Below are positions 7,927 to 17,858 of a DNA stretch of 64,000 bases, in pieces. A program made the translations under genes and the position numbers. Source of the stretch: Candidatus Metaruminococcus caecorum (GTDB taxonomy: Bacteria > Bacillota > Clostridia > Oscillospirales > Ruminococcaceae); NCBI GenBank assembly GCA_904420045.1, contig CAJFTY010000060.1:37445-101444 (forward strand), in the 5' to 3' direction. The notes beneath the pieces were generated by a model. The model was not told the origin of the DNA, did no database searches, and worked only from the letters and a program-made list of their open reading frames with translations. How positions within the stretch are numbered: the first letter of the stretch is position 1; the number at the start of each line of letters is the position of its first letter.

Positions 7927-9441
7927 TTAGTTTGCCTTTAAAAACCGCTCTGCCGCCTCGAGCAAGGCTGTTTCCAACTGCTGACGAACGTCGTCGGACA
8001 GCTTGCCTGTATCCAGAATCGCCTTGGGGATCTCCGGATGCGCTTGCCCAATAAATTCGAACAGATCCTGCTCAAACGCCTGGATTTGATCCAGAGGAAT
8101 ATCCTTTAAAAAGCCATTTACCACCGCGTAGATGATAATAACCTGGTACTCCACCGGGACTGGGGAGTTTTTGTCCTGCTTTAAAACTTCCACGATCCGC
8201 TCGCCCTGGGCAAGCCGTTCTTTGGTGTCCGCGTCCAGGTCGGAGCCGAACTGGGAAAACGCCTGGAGTTCCCGGAACTGGGAATACAACAGCTTTAAGC
8301 TCCCCGCCACCTGTTTCATGGCCTTAATCTGGGCGTTTCCTCCCACCCGAGACACCGAGATGCCCGGGTTGACCGCCGGACGCACGCCGGCCCGGAACAG
8401 CTCGGTTTCCAAAAAGATCTGTCCGTCGGTGATGGAGATTACGTTGGTGGGGATATACGCAGACACGTCCCCGTCCTGGGTCTCGATGATGGGCAGGGCA
8501 GTCAAGGAACCGCCGCCGCTTTCCTTGTTTAAATTCGCCGCCCGCTCCAACAGCCGGGAATGGAGGTAAAACACATCGCCGGGGTACGCCTCCCGTCCCG
8601 GGGGGCGCTTTAACAGCAGCGACAGCGCACGGTAGGCCACCGCGTGCTTGGACAGGTCGTCGTAAACGCACAAAACGTCTTTTCCCTGCTCCATAAAGTA
8701 CTCGCCCATGGCGCAGCCGGAATAGGGCGCGATGTATTGCAAAGGAGCCAGCTCCGACGCGGAGGCGGACACCACAATGGTGTACTCCAAAGCGCCGTTT
8801 TTCTCCAGGGTGTCCACCACCTGGGCCACCGTGGACTGCTTCTGCCCGATGGCCACATAGACGCAGATCACTCCCTGCCCCTTTTGATTGACAATGGTGT
8901 CCAACGCGATGGCGGTCTTTCCCGTTTGACGGTCGCCGATAATCAGCTCCCGCTGGCCCCGGCCGATGGGGATCATCGAGTCGATGGCCTTGATGCCGGT
9001 CTGCAAAGGCCGGTTCACCGACTGGCGGGCGATGATGCCCGGCGCGGGGGATTCAATGGGCCGGGTTTCATTGGTCAGCGCCTCTCCCTTGCCGTCGATG
9101 GGCTGCCCCAGGGCGTTCACCACCCGTCCCAGCAGGGCCTCCCCCACCGGGACGGACACCAGCCGCCCGGTGCGGGATACCGCGTCCCCTTCTTTGATGT
9201 CGGTGTCCGGCCCCAGCATAACCGCGCCCACAAATTCCTGTTCCAAGTTTAAGGCCATGCCGTACACCCCGCCGGGGAATTCCAAAAGCTCCCCGGCCAT
9301 ACAGCGGTCAAGCCCATAAATGCGGGCAATGCCGTCGCCCACCGTCACAACGCTCCCCACGTCGGACAGTTCGATTTTGTGCTCAAATTCCCGGATCTGC
9401 TGTTTAATTAAACTGCCGATCTCCTGCGGACGCAGTTCCAT
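7927..9441 (-). CDS. atpA: F-type ATP synthase alpha subunit
   Basis: A 504-aa non-catalytic, nucleotide-binding F1 subunit. The P-loop is GDRQTGKT at residues 169-176, and the [14 protein letters not shown] signature of the alpha/beta family is present. The N-terminal helix [19 protein letters not shown] contacts delta. Length is normal. AAAGGATGG lies upstream of the ATG. It is in the standard position between atpH and atpG. Confidence 0.98.
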   Translation of the reverse strand: MELRPQEIGSLIKQQIREFEHKIELSDVGSVVTVGDGIARIYGLDRCMAGELLEFPGGVYGMALNLEQEFVGAVMLGPDTDIKEGDAVSRTGRLVSVPVGEALLGRVVNALGQPIDGKGEALTNETRPIESPAPGIIARQSVNRPLQTGIKAIDSMIPIGRGQRELIIGDRQTGKTAIALDTIVNQKGQGVICVYVAIGQKQSTVAQVVDTLEKNGALEYTIVVSASASELAPLQYIAPYSGCAMGEYFMEQGKDVLCVYDDLSKHAVAYRALSLLLKRPPGREAYPGDVFYLHSRLLERAANLNKESGGGSLTALPIIETQDGDVSAYIPTNVISITDGQIFLETELFRAGVRPAVNPGISVSRVGGNAQIKAMKQVAGSLKLLYSQFRELQAFSQFGSDLDADTKERLAQGERIVEVLKQDKNSPVPVEYQVIIIYAVVNGFLKDIPLDQIQAFEQDLFEFIGQAHPEIPKAILDTGKLSDDVRQQLETALLEAAERFLKAN

Positions 9442-9488
9442 AGCGTTTGTTCCATCCTTTCCTTTTGAGGGTGCGGGGCAGCCCCTTG

Positions 9489-10034
9489 TTAAGCTGGGAG
9501 CTCATCCACTGCTTTTTTCAGTGTTGCAAGCTCCCCTTTGACGGTGGCGTCGATCCGGGAGCCCTCCATCTCAATCAGCAGTCCGCCGATCACCCCAGGC
9601 TCCACCCGGCAGTCAAGCTCCACTCGCTTACCGGTTTTTTTCTCCAACGCTGCGGCCAGCCGGACGCGCTGTTCTTCCTCCAGGGGAACCGCCGTCGTCG
9701 CCGTTATGTTTAGTATATTTTTATATTGATTATACAATTCGGAGTAATAATCTGTAATTTCCATCGCCAACAAAACCCGGCGGTTTTGGATCAGAAGCTT
9801 TAAAAACCCCAGGGTGTCGGGGGAAAGCGCCTGTCCGAACGCCGCGCCCGCCAGCTCCTGCCGCTGCCGGGCGGACACCGCTGGGGAATCCAGCAGTACG
9901 GCGTATTCCGGGAATTCCTGGAAGGTCTGCCGAAGGAACATAAGCTCCCGGAGCGTCCTCTCCTGGGAGCCGGATTCCTCCGCGATTTCAAACAGCGACC
10001 GGGCGTACAGCCGCTGCGGGGATTCGCTGTTCAT
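9489..10034 (-). CDS. atpH: F-type ATP synthase delta subunit
   Basis: A 181-aa peripheral stalk subunit that links F1 alpha subunits to the b dimer. The N-terminal six-helix part ([16 protein letters not shown]...), and the C-terminal block [26 protein letters not shown], match the family. The ATG at 10034 follows AAAAGGAG. It lies between atpF (7 bp gap) and atpA. Identity within the family is lower than for alpha or beta, as is usual for this subunit. Confidence 0.93.
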   Translation of the reverse strand: MNSESPQRLYARSLFEIAEESGSQERTLRELMFLRQTFQEFPEYAVLLDSPAVSARQRQELAGAAFGQALSPDTLGFLKLLIQNRRVLLAMEITDYYSELYNQYKNILNITATTAVPLEEEQRVRLAAALEKKTGKRVELDCRVEPGVIGGLLIEMEGSRIDATVKGELATLKKAVDELPA

Positions 10035-10041
10035 AGGCCGG

Positions 10042-10563
10042 TCACTCCTTTTCCAGATCGCCGATCACATCGTCCAGCAGTTGCCGGTGGTCGTCGGGCG
10101 AAAGTTCCTTCTGAAGGATTTTTTCCGCCGCCGCAAAGGCCACGCCGCTGATTTCCTGCTTCATTTTGCTTCTGGCCTGTTTTTCCTCAGTCTCAATGCG
10201 CTCTTCGGCTTTTTGGACGATGTGGGCGGCGTTTTGTTTGGCCTCGGCCACAATTTCCTCCGAACGGGACTGGGCCCGGCGGGAGGCCTCCTGCATCAGG
10301 GCGTTCGCTTCCTGCTTTGCATTTGCCATCTGGGCTTCGTACTGCGCCTTAGTCTGCTGGGCAGCCGCCTCAGCCTCGCCGGCGCGTCGGTAGGTGTCCT
10401 CCACCTCCTGCCGGCGTTTATTGAGCATCTCTTTCACCGGCTTGTACAGAAAGTGCTTGAGGATCAGACACAGGATCAGCAGGTTGACAATGGTCAGGAT
10501 ATCCGTCCAGACATTGACGCTGATAAACGGCTCGGTTGCCGCTTCTAATACGATCCAGCTCAC
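10042..10563 (-). CDS. atpF: F-type ATP synthase b subunit
   Basis: A 173-aa membrane-anchored stator subunit. One N-terminal membrane helix (about residues 20-42, WTDILTIVNLLILCLILKHF) is followed by the conserved LYKPVKEMLNKRRQEVE and a long Ala/Glu/Gln-rich coiled coil. It starts with GTG at 10563, supported by AGGAGG 8 nt upstream. The 339-bp gap upstream to atpE is unusually long and filled with multi-hairpin repeats, so atpF and downstream genes may be expressed at a different level from atpIBE. Confidence 0.94.
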   Translation of the reverse strand: MSWIVLEAATEPFISVNVWTDILTIVNLLILCLILKHFLYKPVKEMLNKRRQEVEDTYRRAGEAEAAAQQTKAQYEAQMANAKQEANALMQEASRRAQSRSEEIVAEAKQNAAHIVQKAEERIETEEKQARSKMKQEISGVAFAAAEKILQKELSPDDHRQLLDDVIGDLEKE

Positions 10564-10599
10564 GCAAAAAGCCTCCTAACGGTTGCAGATCTCAAGTAG

Positions 10600-10899
10600 T
10601 AGCGCCGCTTTGCGGCAGTTGGTATGTTGTCTCATCAGCAATTTTCCCAATGGACTTTCGACCCGAAAGTCCTATGCACCGAGCGTAGGCAATGAAAATT
10701 CTGGCGCCGCTTTGCGGCGGTTGACACGTTGTGTCAACAAGAATTTTCCAAGAACGTATTCCATACGTTCTTTATGGACTTTTGGACCCGAAAGTATAAC
10801 CTGCTTGCTTCCCCCTATGAAAATTGCGGTTTTGCGAAGCAAAAGATGAGACGTTGTCTCATCAGCAATTTTCCCAATGAACTTTCCGCGGGAAAGTTC
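10600..10899. repeat. Tandem multi-hairpin repeat units inside the atp operon
   Basis: The atpE-atpF gap holds three related units at about 10600-10672, 10692-10796 and 10817-10899. Each has an outer pair such as GAAAATT(GC)/(GC)AATTTTC, inner hairpins (TTTTGCGAAGCAAAA; GATGAGACGTTGTCTCATC or GTTGACACGTTGTGTCAAC), and a tail palindrome of the type GACTTTCGACCCGAAAGTC or AACTTTCCGCGGGAAAGTT. Folded, a unit would be a stem closing two inner hairpins plus a tail hairpin. The third unit recurs nearly identically at 15703-15791. No coding potential. Confidence 0.8.
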
Positions 10900-10902
10900 T
10901 AT

Positions 10903-11919
<1,017 letters not shown>

Positions 11920-11933
<14 letters not shown>

Positions 11934-12309
11934 AACTTTTCCCCTCCTTTCCAAAGATTCCGCAGGCCATCAGCGACAACCTGGGCGCCAGCATGGGCGC
12001 AGCCACCGCCAGAGGATGCAGATACGGCGCCGCAAACCCCAGCGTCAGCACTAAGGCGGTCAGCGCATACCGGATCAGATACTGCACCCTCATGTAGGAA
12101 CTCGCCTTGTTCGGAGGCCGGTACACCGCCTTGACCACGGCGATTGCCAGCATCCGGAAATTGAGCAGCGTGTAAACGGTGCCCAAAATCAGCCCCAGCA
12201 CCCACTCATAGGTAAACGCGCCCAACGGCAGCGCAATCAGCGTAGCCAGCAGGTCGATCACTCCCGTCCCTGCCGCCACCTGTTTCATCTCCCGTTTAAA
12301 CAGCGCCAT
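11920..12309 (-). CDS. atpI: ATP synthase subunit I
   Basis: A 129-aa small membrane protein with about four hydrophobic segments (GVIDLLATLIALPLGAF; WVLGLILGTVYTLLNFRMLAI; YLIRYALTALVLTLGFAAPYL; LAVAAPMLAPRLSLMACGIF). The GxxxGxxxxxxNFRML segment is typical of AtpI, a chaperone that helps assemble the c ring. ATG 12309 is chosen because AAAGGAG lies about 10 nt upstream; the open frame extends further but has no site. It is the first gene of the operon and overlaps atpB by 14 bp. Confidence 0.85.
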
Positions 12310-12593
12310 GATCCGGCTTCTCCTTTCGTCCGTCCTGCCACCGGGTCTGTTTGAGCGCCCCCGGCAACCCCATCTGTGAGCATGTCCCTCAGCCGCCCAA
12401 ATTTGGCGTATGCCGGACCGCTTTGCGCCTCCTGATGAAAAGCTGCACGGCAAGGATCACCGAACCGCCGCAATCCCTGCTTTTTCCACGGTTCGCACTT
12501 CCCGCGCGGAATTCACAAGCGCTGTTTCCTATTAACAAGATAACCCAAAGGCAGGCGTTTATGTGCGATCCGAAAAAGCCCGCCAGAAAATCG

Positions 12594-13823
12594 TCAGCGG
12601 TCAAAGCCGCCCCGCTCGATAAAAAATTCCCGGATCGCTACGGCGCATCCCGCCAGATAAATCATTTTTTTGGAGATCACGCTTTCTTTGACCATGTCCT
12701 CCAAACGGTAGTGGGCCAGATGCGCCATCCGGGCCTTTACATACTCCAAAAACGCCTTGTTCAGGCAGATGTCTCCAAAAAAGACCACCTTTTCCGGATC
12801 GAACAGGGTAATCATATGGTTGACCGCAATGGCAAAATACTCCGCCCCGTTTTTAAAAATCTCCGCGACCGGCTTGTCCGCAAACTGCAGCGAGACATTC
12901 TGCACCAGCACGCCCACATTGTCCGGATTTCCCCCAGTGGCTTCAAACAGCGCGGGGGTTTGCTCTTTTGAGTACACCTGCCGCACCTTGCCAAGCAGTG
13001 CCGGACGGGAGATCTCCGTCACCGTACAGCCCACCCGGCCGCAGCTGCACTCCTTTCCACCGGGATTGACGATCATATGCCCAAACCGGGCCGCCCGGTT
13101 GTTGGTGCCGGAATAAATCCGGTTTTGCAGCACCACCGCCGCGTCGATTTCGTCCCCATACCGGATAAACACCATATTCCGGGGCTTGACCTGCTCCTTA
13201 AAATCAAAATCAATTTCCGCCAGCGCCAGGGCGCGAACGGTTTCATGCACCGTCACCGGCATGCCCACCGCCTGTTCCAGTTCTTTTTTCAGCCCGGTCA
13301 GATCGGGAACATAATGCTCCACTGCCACCTGCATGCGGGCATACTCACTTTCAGATACGCCCACCCCTACGCCCAGAATATCTGAATCGTCCAGGCAGTT
13401 GTTCGCCTTTGCCCCTGCGATCATCTCGCGGATCTTATGCACTGCCTGCGGGCGCTTGTCCTGAGGATCCAACGTGTAAAACTGCTTGTCCAGCACTTCT
13501 CCGTTGATGTTGGACAGCCCGATGCTGATGCACCCGGCGTCCACCACCACGCCAAAGGCGAATTTGTAGTTGCTGTTAATATCCAGTAAAATTTTTTTGC
13601 GGCCTCGGGCGGCCTTTTGTCCCAAAAGGTTCATCTCACCCTTTTCATAGATCACGCCCTGCTCAATCATCTCGTTCGTGATAATGGTCACCGCCGCCCG
13701 GGTCAGCTCCAGCGCAGCCGAAATATCAATTCGGGAGGTGGGCCCTTTTTGGCGCAGCAGCTTTAAAATCTGCATTCGGTTGCGCCGTTTCAAGTCCAAT
13801 TTGCTAATTCCGAATTGATCCAT
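12594..13823 (-). CDS. ROK-family transcriptional regulator
   Basis: A 409-aa protein with an N-terminal winged helix-turn-helix (about residues 8-70, NRMQILKLLRQKGPTSRIDISAALELTRAAVT) and a ROK sugar-kinase-like domain, as in NagC/XylR repressors. The zinc site is CSCGRVGC with the preceding FGHM histidine. The DAG-x-IS-IG phosphate loop is degenerate and the usual catalytic E-x-x-G-H is A-R-F-G-H, so it is a sensor rather than a kinase. ATG 13823 is supported by AAAGGAG. The ligand is unknown. It is monocistronic between atpI and dpaB, and no sugar operon is adjacent. Confidence 0.85.
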   Translation of the reverse strand: MDQFGISKLDLKRRNRMQILKLLRQKGPTSRIDISAALELTRAAVTIITNEMIEQGVIYEKGEMNLLGQKAARGRKKILLDINSNYKFAFGVVVDAGCISIGLSNINGEVLDKQFYTLDPQDKRPQAVHKIREMIAGAKANNCLDDSDILGVGVGVSESEYARMQVAVEHYVPDLTGLKKELEQAVGMPVTVHETVRALALAEIDFDFKEQVKPRNMVFIRYGDEIDAAVVLQNRIYSGTNNRAARFGHMIVNPGGKECSCGRVGCTVTEISRPALLGKVRQVYSKEQTPALFEATGGNPDNVGVLVQNVSLQFADKPVAEIFKNGAEYFAIAVNHMITLFDPEKVVFFGDICLNKAFLEYVKARMAHLAHYRLEDMVKESVISKKMIYLAGCAVAIREFFIERGGFDR

Positions 13824-13941
13824 TTCGACTACTCCTTTTATCATGATCCGATGCCAGAAATATCCTGTGATTACCTTCAGTGTACTAAAATTAATTCGTC
13901 AATACAATGAACAATTTGTTAATATGTGTAAATTTGTTCTT

Positions 13942-14532
13942 CTATTCGTTGCTTTTTTGTGTATAAAGAATTGGCTGAATCTGCCGGCCCTCCAAAGCGG
14001 CTTCCACCGTCGGGGCAATTTGAGAAAAATCCGCCACGATGGAAGTAGGCTTTTTCTCACAGTTGTCCTGATTCATAGGCACAAAATAGTAGTTTTTCAT
14101 ATTGAGCAGCGCGCCGATATTTTTTGCGCTGCCCGCCAGCGCATCGTTGGTGGAGACTGCTAAAACCACCGGCCGGGAGTTCCTGAGATGGGATTTGACC
14201 GCCATGGTCACCGGGGTGTCCACAATTGAGGCGGCCAGTTTTGCCAAAGTATTCCCGGTGCAGGGCGCCACCACCAGCGCGTCGAACATCCGCTTGGGGC
14301 CAATGGGCTCCGCCTGCTGAATGGTGTGGATCACACTTTTTCCACAGATGCTTTCAATCTGCGCAATAAAGTCCTCCGCCTTGCCAAATCGTGTGTCCAG
14401 GTTGTAGGCGTTGTAGGACAGAATGGGGTACAAGTCGTATCCCTGTTGAGTTAGCTGCTCCATCTGGCGGATGACCGTGCTGAAGGTGCAAAACGATCCG
14501 CACAGGGCAAACCCTAATGTTGTCGGTTTCAT
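13942..14532 (-). CDS. dpaB: Dipicolinate synthase subunit B
   Basis: A 196-aa flavoprotein-like (HFCD fold) subunit, SpoVFB in Bacillus. With DpaA it makes dipicolinic acid from dihydrodipicolinate in the mother cell, for loading into the spore core. The N-terminus TLGFALCGSFCTF and the central DALVVAPCTGNTLAKLAASIVDTPVTMAVKSHLRN are characteristic, as is RPVVLAVSTNDAL. It begins 1 bp after the end of dpaA, so the two are translated from one message. Confidence 0.95.
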   Translation of the reverse strand: MKPTTLGFALCGSFCTFSTVIRQMEQLTQQGYDLYPILSYNAYNLDTRFGKAEDFIAQIESICGKSVIHTIQQAEPIGPKRMFDALVVAPCTGNTLAKLAASIVDTPVTMAVKSHLRNSRPVVLAVSTNDALAGSAKNIGALLNMKNYYFVPMNQDNCEKKPTSIVADFSQIAPTVEAALEGRQIQPILYTQKSNE

Positions 14533-14533
14533 A

Positions 14534-15412
14534 TTATTCGCTTCCCCTTTCCTGAATCATGTTGCGTATCGTGTTGCAGATGATTTCTCCTGCGGTTACA
14601 GGCGCCACTTTTCCGGGAAGCGACAGCGCCCAAATCGCCTTGACGCCCAGCTCTTTTGCCATGGTAAAATCCACTCCGCCCGGCTTGGAGGCTAGGTCAA
14701 TCAGCAGACTTCCCTTTTTCATCGCCCGCAGGACAGAACGGTCAAACAGCATGGCAGGCACGGTGTTGAGCACCAGGTCGTACTGTCCTACCACGCTGGG
14801 AAGCTCCCGGATGGGAACCGCCTTGCAGCCGTACACCTGAATCCAGGCCAGGTCCCCATATTTTCGGGCAGAAACGGAAACCTCCATCCCCAACCCGCTC
14901 AGCGCCCGAATCAGTGCCTTAGAAATACGCCCAAACCCGGTGATCAGACATTTTTGTCCGTACAGAGTGGTGGGCATTTCCTCCATGGCGATCTGAATGG
15001 CGCCCTCCGCGGTGGGAACAGCGTTTAATACCGCCAGTTCCTCCCGCTCCATGTAGTCGATCAGTTCCAGTCCCTGCAAATGGCACATGGCGGCCAGGGA
15101 TTTTCCTGCCTTGCCGGCAAATATCACGGTGTCAGGGCTTGCGGCCTCCAGGACATCCTGAAGCCGGGTATGTTTATGTGAAAGAGGCATGTTTACATGT
15201 TCAGAATCATTGCTTGCGGGAATGGGAAACACAATGTAGTCGGGCGGTCCGCCCAGCTCGCACACAGACTCAATGGGAATCACCCGGTCGTCGAGCTCCA
15301 CATCGTTGTCAAATCCCAAAGCGTAGACGGTGTATTCCCGGGCCAGATGCCCGGCTACAAACGCCTGACGCAGATCTCCTCCCGCAACCAAAAAGGTCTT
15401 ATCGCTCTTCAT
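14534..15412 (-). CDS. dpaA: Dipicolinate synthase subunit A
   Basis: A 292-aa Rossmann-fold dehydrogenase-like subunit (SpoVFA). It starts TFLVAGGDLRQAFVAGHL, and the second dinucleotide-binding loop is CLITGFGRISKAL (about residues 155-167). ATG 15412 fits the family N-terminus and has GGGGGAC 7 nt upstream; ATG 15448 is an alternative. The gene makes dipicolinate together with dpaB, so it is expected to be controlled by a late mother-cell sigma factor, but I could not find a clear promoter for one. Upstream lies the repeat block 15540-15860. Confidence 0.92.
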   Translation of the reverse strand: MKSDKTFLVAGGDLRQAFVAGHLAREYTVYALGFDNDVELDDRVIPIESVCELGGPPDYIVFPIPASNDSEHVNMPLSHKHTRLQDVLEAASPDTVIFAGKAGKSLAAMCHLQGLELIDYMEREELAVLNAVPTAEGAIQIAMEEMPTTLYGQKCLITGFGRISKALIRALSGLGMEVSVSARKYGDLAWIQVYGCKAVPIRELPSVVGQYDLVLNTVPAMLFDRSVLRAMKKGSLLIDLASKPGGVDFTMAKELGVKAIWALSLPGKVAPVTAGEIICNTIRNMIQERGSE

Positions 15413-15539
15413 AAGAAGTCCCCCATCGGTTGTAATAGAATTTGTCATGTATAAAATCCAACCTTTTCCCGGACGTTTGCCCGGGCCTCCGGCCGGATGA
15501 TGGTTTCTTATTTTCCTGTTTACGAAAAACGAGCTTGTG

Positions 15540-15860
15540 CCGCAGCGCCCGCTCGTAAAAGGATGGCGCCGCTTGTGCGGCGGACGGCGTTTCACGCCAT
15601 CCATCCTTTTTGTACCTTTCCACGGGAAATCGCTTTACCGCGCCCCGGTGCTGAAAAATACCTGCCGGTACGGCGGGGATTTTTCCAATGGATTTTCATT
15701 CAGCTTCCCCATATGAAAATTGCGGTTTTGCGAAGCAAAAGATGAGACGTTGTCTCATCAGCAATTTTACCAATGAACTTTCCGCGGGAAATAGCTTCAC
15801 CGCGCCTCGGTGCTGAAAAATACCTGCCGGTACGGCGGGGATTTTTCCAATGGATTTTTT
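15540..15860. repeat. Compound repeat block upstream of dpaA
   Basis: A 73-bp direct repeat (15624-15696 and 15786-15858, three mismatches) with the segment CGGTGCTGAAAAATACCTG flanks an 89-bp unit (15703-15791) that differs at only two positions from 10807-10895 in the atp operon. A further hairpin-rich stretch, GGATGGCGCCGCTTGTGCGG and its complement-rich continuation, lies at 15560-15605. The whole 580-bp gap between dpaA and the DUF1015 gene otherwise holds only the terminator at 15928-15971. Confidence 0.8.
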
Positions 15861-15927
15861 GAACCAAAAAATCCTATATCATCCTATGGCGTCCACGCCG
15901 GGTGGGTTCCACCTTTTTCGAAACGGC

Positions 15928-15971
15928 AAACGCCCCTCAAAGCCGGGTATTCCCGGCCCTGAGGGGCGTTT
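15928..15971 (-). terminator. Terminator after the DUF1015 gene
   Basis: Stem AAACGCCCCTCA / TGAGGGGCGTTT enclosing an inner GCCGGG/CCCGGC hairpin. On the minus strand it follows the DUF1015 stop by 22 bp and is followed by a T-containing tract. Confidence 0.75.
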
Positions 15972-15992
15972 ACACATTTTATTTTTTGCTTG

Positions 15993-17258
15993 TTACCGGA
16001 TTCGTCTTGACTCCAGATAGTACCGCTTGTCCCATGCATGCCCCATAGAAAAGGTCTTTCTGGGCAGTGCACCGTCCAAAATCACTGTGGGAAACAGCTG
16101 GGATTTCTCCATATTGGGGAGCAAAAAGCCCACGTTACTCGGCTGTTCCGACAGCTCCCGAACCACTTGCTCTCCATGGATATAATCCACTTTTCCGCCG
16201 TTGTCCCGCAGATACTCGTCCAAAAACGCCTGCAAAGATCCCACCGCCAGATTGGAGCAGGGATTTTTGATCCACAGCTCCTGCTCCCTTCCCTGCCGAA
16301 GCACCGTGATCTTTTGTCCGTTGCAGGGAGTTTCCGAAAGCAGAAAATACTCCGCCAGACGTTTCATCATGTTATCCGGGTCCGCGCCGAATACCACCCG
16401 GTGGATCGGCTCGAATTCCAGCGCCGGGTCGTGGATATTTACAAGCTCCACCAGGGCGTACCGGGCGGGATGTACGGCCGCCTGCTCAGGCGAGAGTACC
16501 GCCTTCAGGTTTTCGTAGCAGGCTTTGGCGGTGGCCAGCGAATGGTTGCCATCGCCCACCGCAAACAGCAGCGCCCCTTTTCCGGCCACCTGGTATTTTT
16601 CTTCGAATACCTCCTGGTCGGCCAGGGTTGTTAAGGCCTCCTGCACTCCGCCGGCCCTGTCTTTGGGAACCTGCCAGCCCCGAATGCTCCCTCCGTTTTC
16701 CATCAGCGCAAAATCGTAGACCTGCTTTAGCTCCCCCGTCTGGGCTCCCAGCGGCTCAATCACCGTGCGGGCCTGGTCATCCACCAGCAGCATGATGTGA
16801 GGAAGCTCCAGCGCGGCGTTTTCCCGCACCCTGACCCTGGGAGGAATTCGCTCCAAAACCGTCCCCTCGGTGGCCCGGATCAACGACTGGGAACCCCGGG
16901 CGTAATCGTACTGTTCCAGATCCACCGCACCTACCAGGCCCTTGCGCACCTGTTTGTCCGCCAGGGTGCGCTCCACATAAAGAAAGCTGTCGCAAAGCAC
17001 TTGCAGCAGATCTTCCTGCAAATACTTCTCCATCGTTTGATTGATCGTTTGGATGCGCCCGGGAAGATCTTCTCCCTCCAGATATACCTCCGGCAGGGTG
17101 ATGTGCAGGGTGGAGGGCGCCTCACCGACCTGTTCTTCCACCCGGTGCCAGTAGTCCGGCTCCGAGGTGTACTGGTCGCAGGCGACCACGCTCCACTTGG
17201 TCATATCCACATTCTTGGGGAGCAAAATATCCGCAGTGCAAAATACAGCTTTATCCAT
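15993..17258 (-). CDS. DUF1015-family protein (SerC-associated type)
   Basis: A 421-aa cytosolic protein with the DUF1015 start (ADILLPKNVDMTKWSVVACDQYTSEPDYWHRVEEQVGEAPST) and the later FAVGDGNHSLATAKACYE block, in which Asp and His resemble metal ligands. In many Clostridia this family is encoded next to serA/serC, but here it is 14 kb away. A good ribosome binding site (GAAAGAAAGGGATCG) precedes the ATG. The biochemical role is not established; a metal-dependent enzyme linked to serine metabolism is inference from genome neighbourhoods. Confidence 0.85.
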   Translation of the reverse strand: MDKAVFCTADILLPKNVDMTKWSVVACDQYTSEPDYWHRVEEQVGEAPSTLHITLPEVYLEGEDLPGRIQTINQTMEKYLQEDLLQVLCDSFLYVERTLADKQVRKGLVGAVDLEQYDYARGSQSLIRATEGTVLERIPPRVRVRENAALELPHIMLLVDDQARTVIEPLGAQTGELKQVYDFALMENGGSIRGWQVPKDRAGGVQEALTTLADQEVFEEKYQVAGKGALLFAVGDGNHSLATAKACYENLKAVLSPEQAAVHPARYALVELVNIHDPALEFEPIHRVVFGADPDNMMKRLAEYFLLSETPCNGQKITVLRQGREQELWIKNPCSNLAVGSLQAFLDEYLRDNGGKVDYIHGEQVVRELSEQPSNVGFLLPNMEKSQLFPTVILDGALPRKTFSMGHAWDKRYYLESRRIR

Positions 17259-17420
17259 ATTCGATCCCTTTCTTTCTCAATCCTTCATCGTTGCTTTTAG
17301 TATACCGGATATCCGCCGGGATTACAAGGTTTGACACAGTCTCTTTCCCCTCCATTAGATTGCGCGTATTTTGCGTGTAATCGTATGTGGAAGAACCAAG
17401 AATGATGTTGCCTGCAAAAG

Positions 17421-17449
17421 AAAAAAGCGTCCGCTTTGCAGACGCTTTA
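17421..17449 (-). terminator. Terminator overlapping the stop of the 17447 gene
   Basis: Stem AAAGCGTC / GACGCTTT with a 9-nt loop. On the minus strand the descending arm runs into GCTTTTTTC. The stop codon lies in the ascending arm, which supports this short frame being a real gene. Confidence 0.75.
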
Positions 17450-17653
17450 CTTTTTGCTGATCTCTTTAAATTTTCCGATGTCTTCCGGCGTAATCGGGCC
17501 GTTGATGCTTTCAAACTCCTGAATGCACCGGCGGATCAGGTGAATAATCTGTCCTTTTCCGCTTCTGGTCTCGGCTCCAGCAATGTAAAAAAGCTTGTCG
17601 TAAGTCTCTTCATCAATTTTAAAACTGATATTTTTCTCTCCCGGATTTGTCAA
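17447..17653 (-). CDS. Small ribbon-helix-helix-like protein
   Basis: A 68-aa protein, MTNPGEKNISFKIDEETYDKLF..., with a short N-terminal beta-like segment (NISFKIDEETYDKL) followed by two helices (GKGQIIHLIRRCIQEFESI), the pattern of Arc/CopG ribbon-helix-helix DNA-binding proteins. It begins with the only ATG in frame before an in-frame stop; a GGGGGG stretch lies somewhat far upstream (about 16 nt). A dedicated terminator overlaps its stop. No partner toxin is adjacent, so it is more likely a stand-alone regulator than an antitoxin. Moderate certainty that it is real. Confidence 0.6.
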   Translation of the reverse strand: MTNPGEKNISFKIDEETYDKLFYIAGAETRSGKGQIIHLIRRCIQEFESINGPITPEDIGKFKEISKK

Positions 17654-17812
17654 ATTCGCACGCCCCCCAAATGATAAATTAATTTGATCATATAGGAAGT
17701 TTGCGCTGTAATTTGCACATTACACGTCGTTGACATGTTGAAAATTTTGCCAAGCCTATAAAATTCCCGAAACAGGGCAACCATCCGTCGGCTCTGTCGG
17801 ATGGAGAAACGA

Positions 17813-17844
17813 AAAAAGGACCGCATGTTTGTGCGGTCCTTTTT
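17813..17844 (-). terminator. Bidirectional terminator after the foldase lipoprotein
   Basis: Perfect 13-bp stem AAAAAGGACCGCA / TGCGGTCCTTTTT with a 6-nt loop, 14 bp beyond the 17859 stop. A smaller CCATCCG/CGGATGG hairpin lies just before it at 17781-17804. Confidence 0.9.
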
Positions 17845-17858
17845 ATGATCCGTTGCAA

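Noticed and set aside
7128..8054. Long plus-strand reading frame opposite atpG and atpA
   Set aside because: It is antisense to two well-conserved ATP synthase genes and arises from high-GC third codon positions; the protein has no recognisable domain.
17251..17514. 87-aa frame upstream of the DUF1015 gene
   Set aside because: It overlaps the small ribbon-helix-helix-like gene in another frame and spans its terminator.
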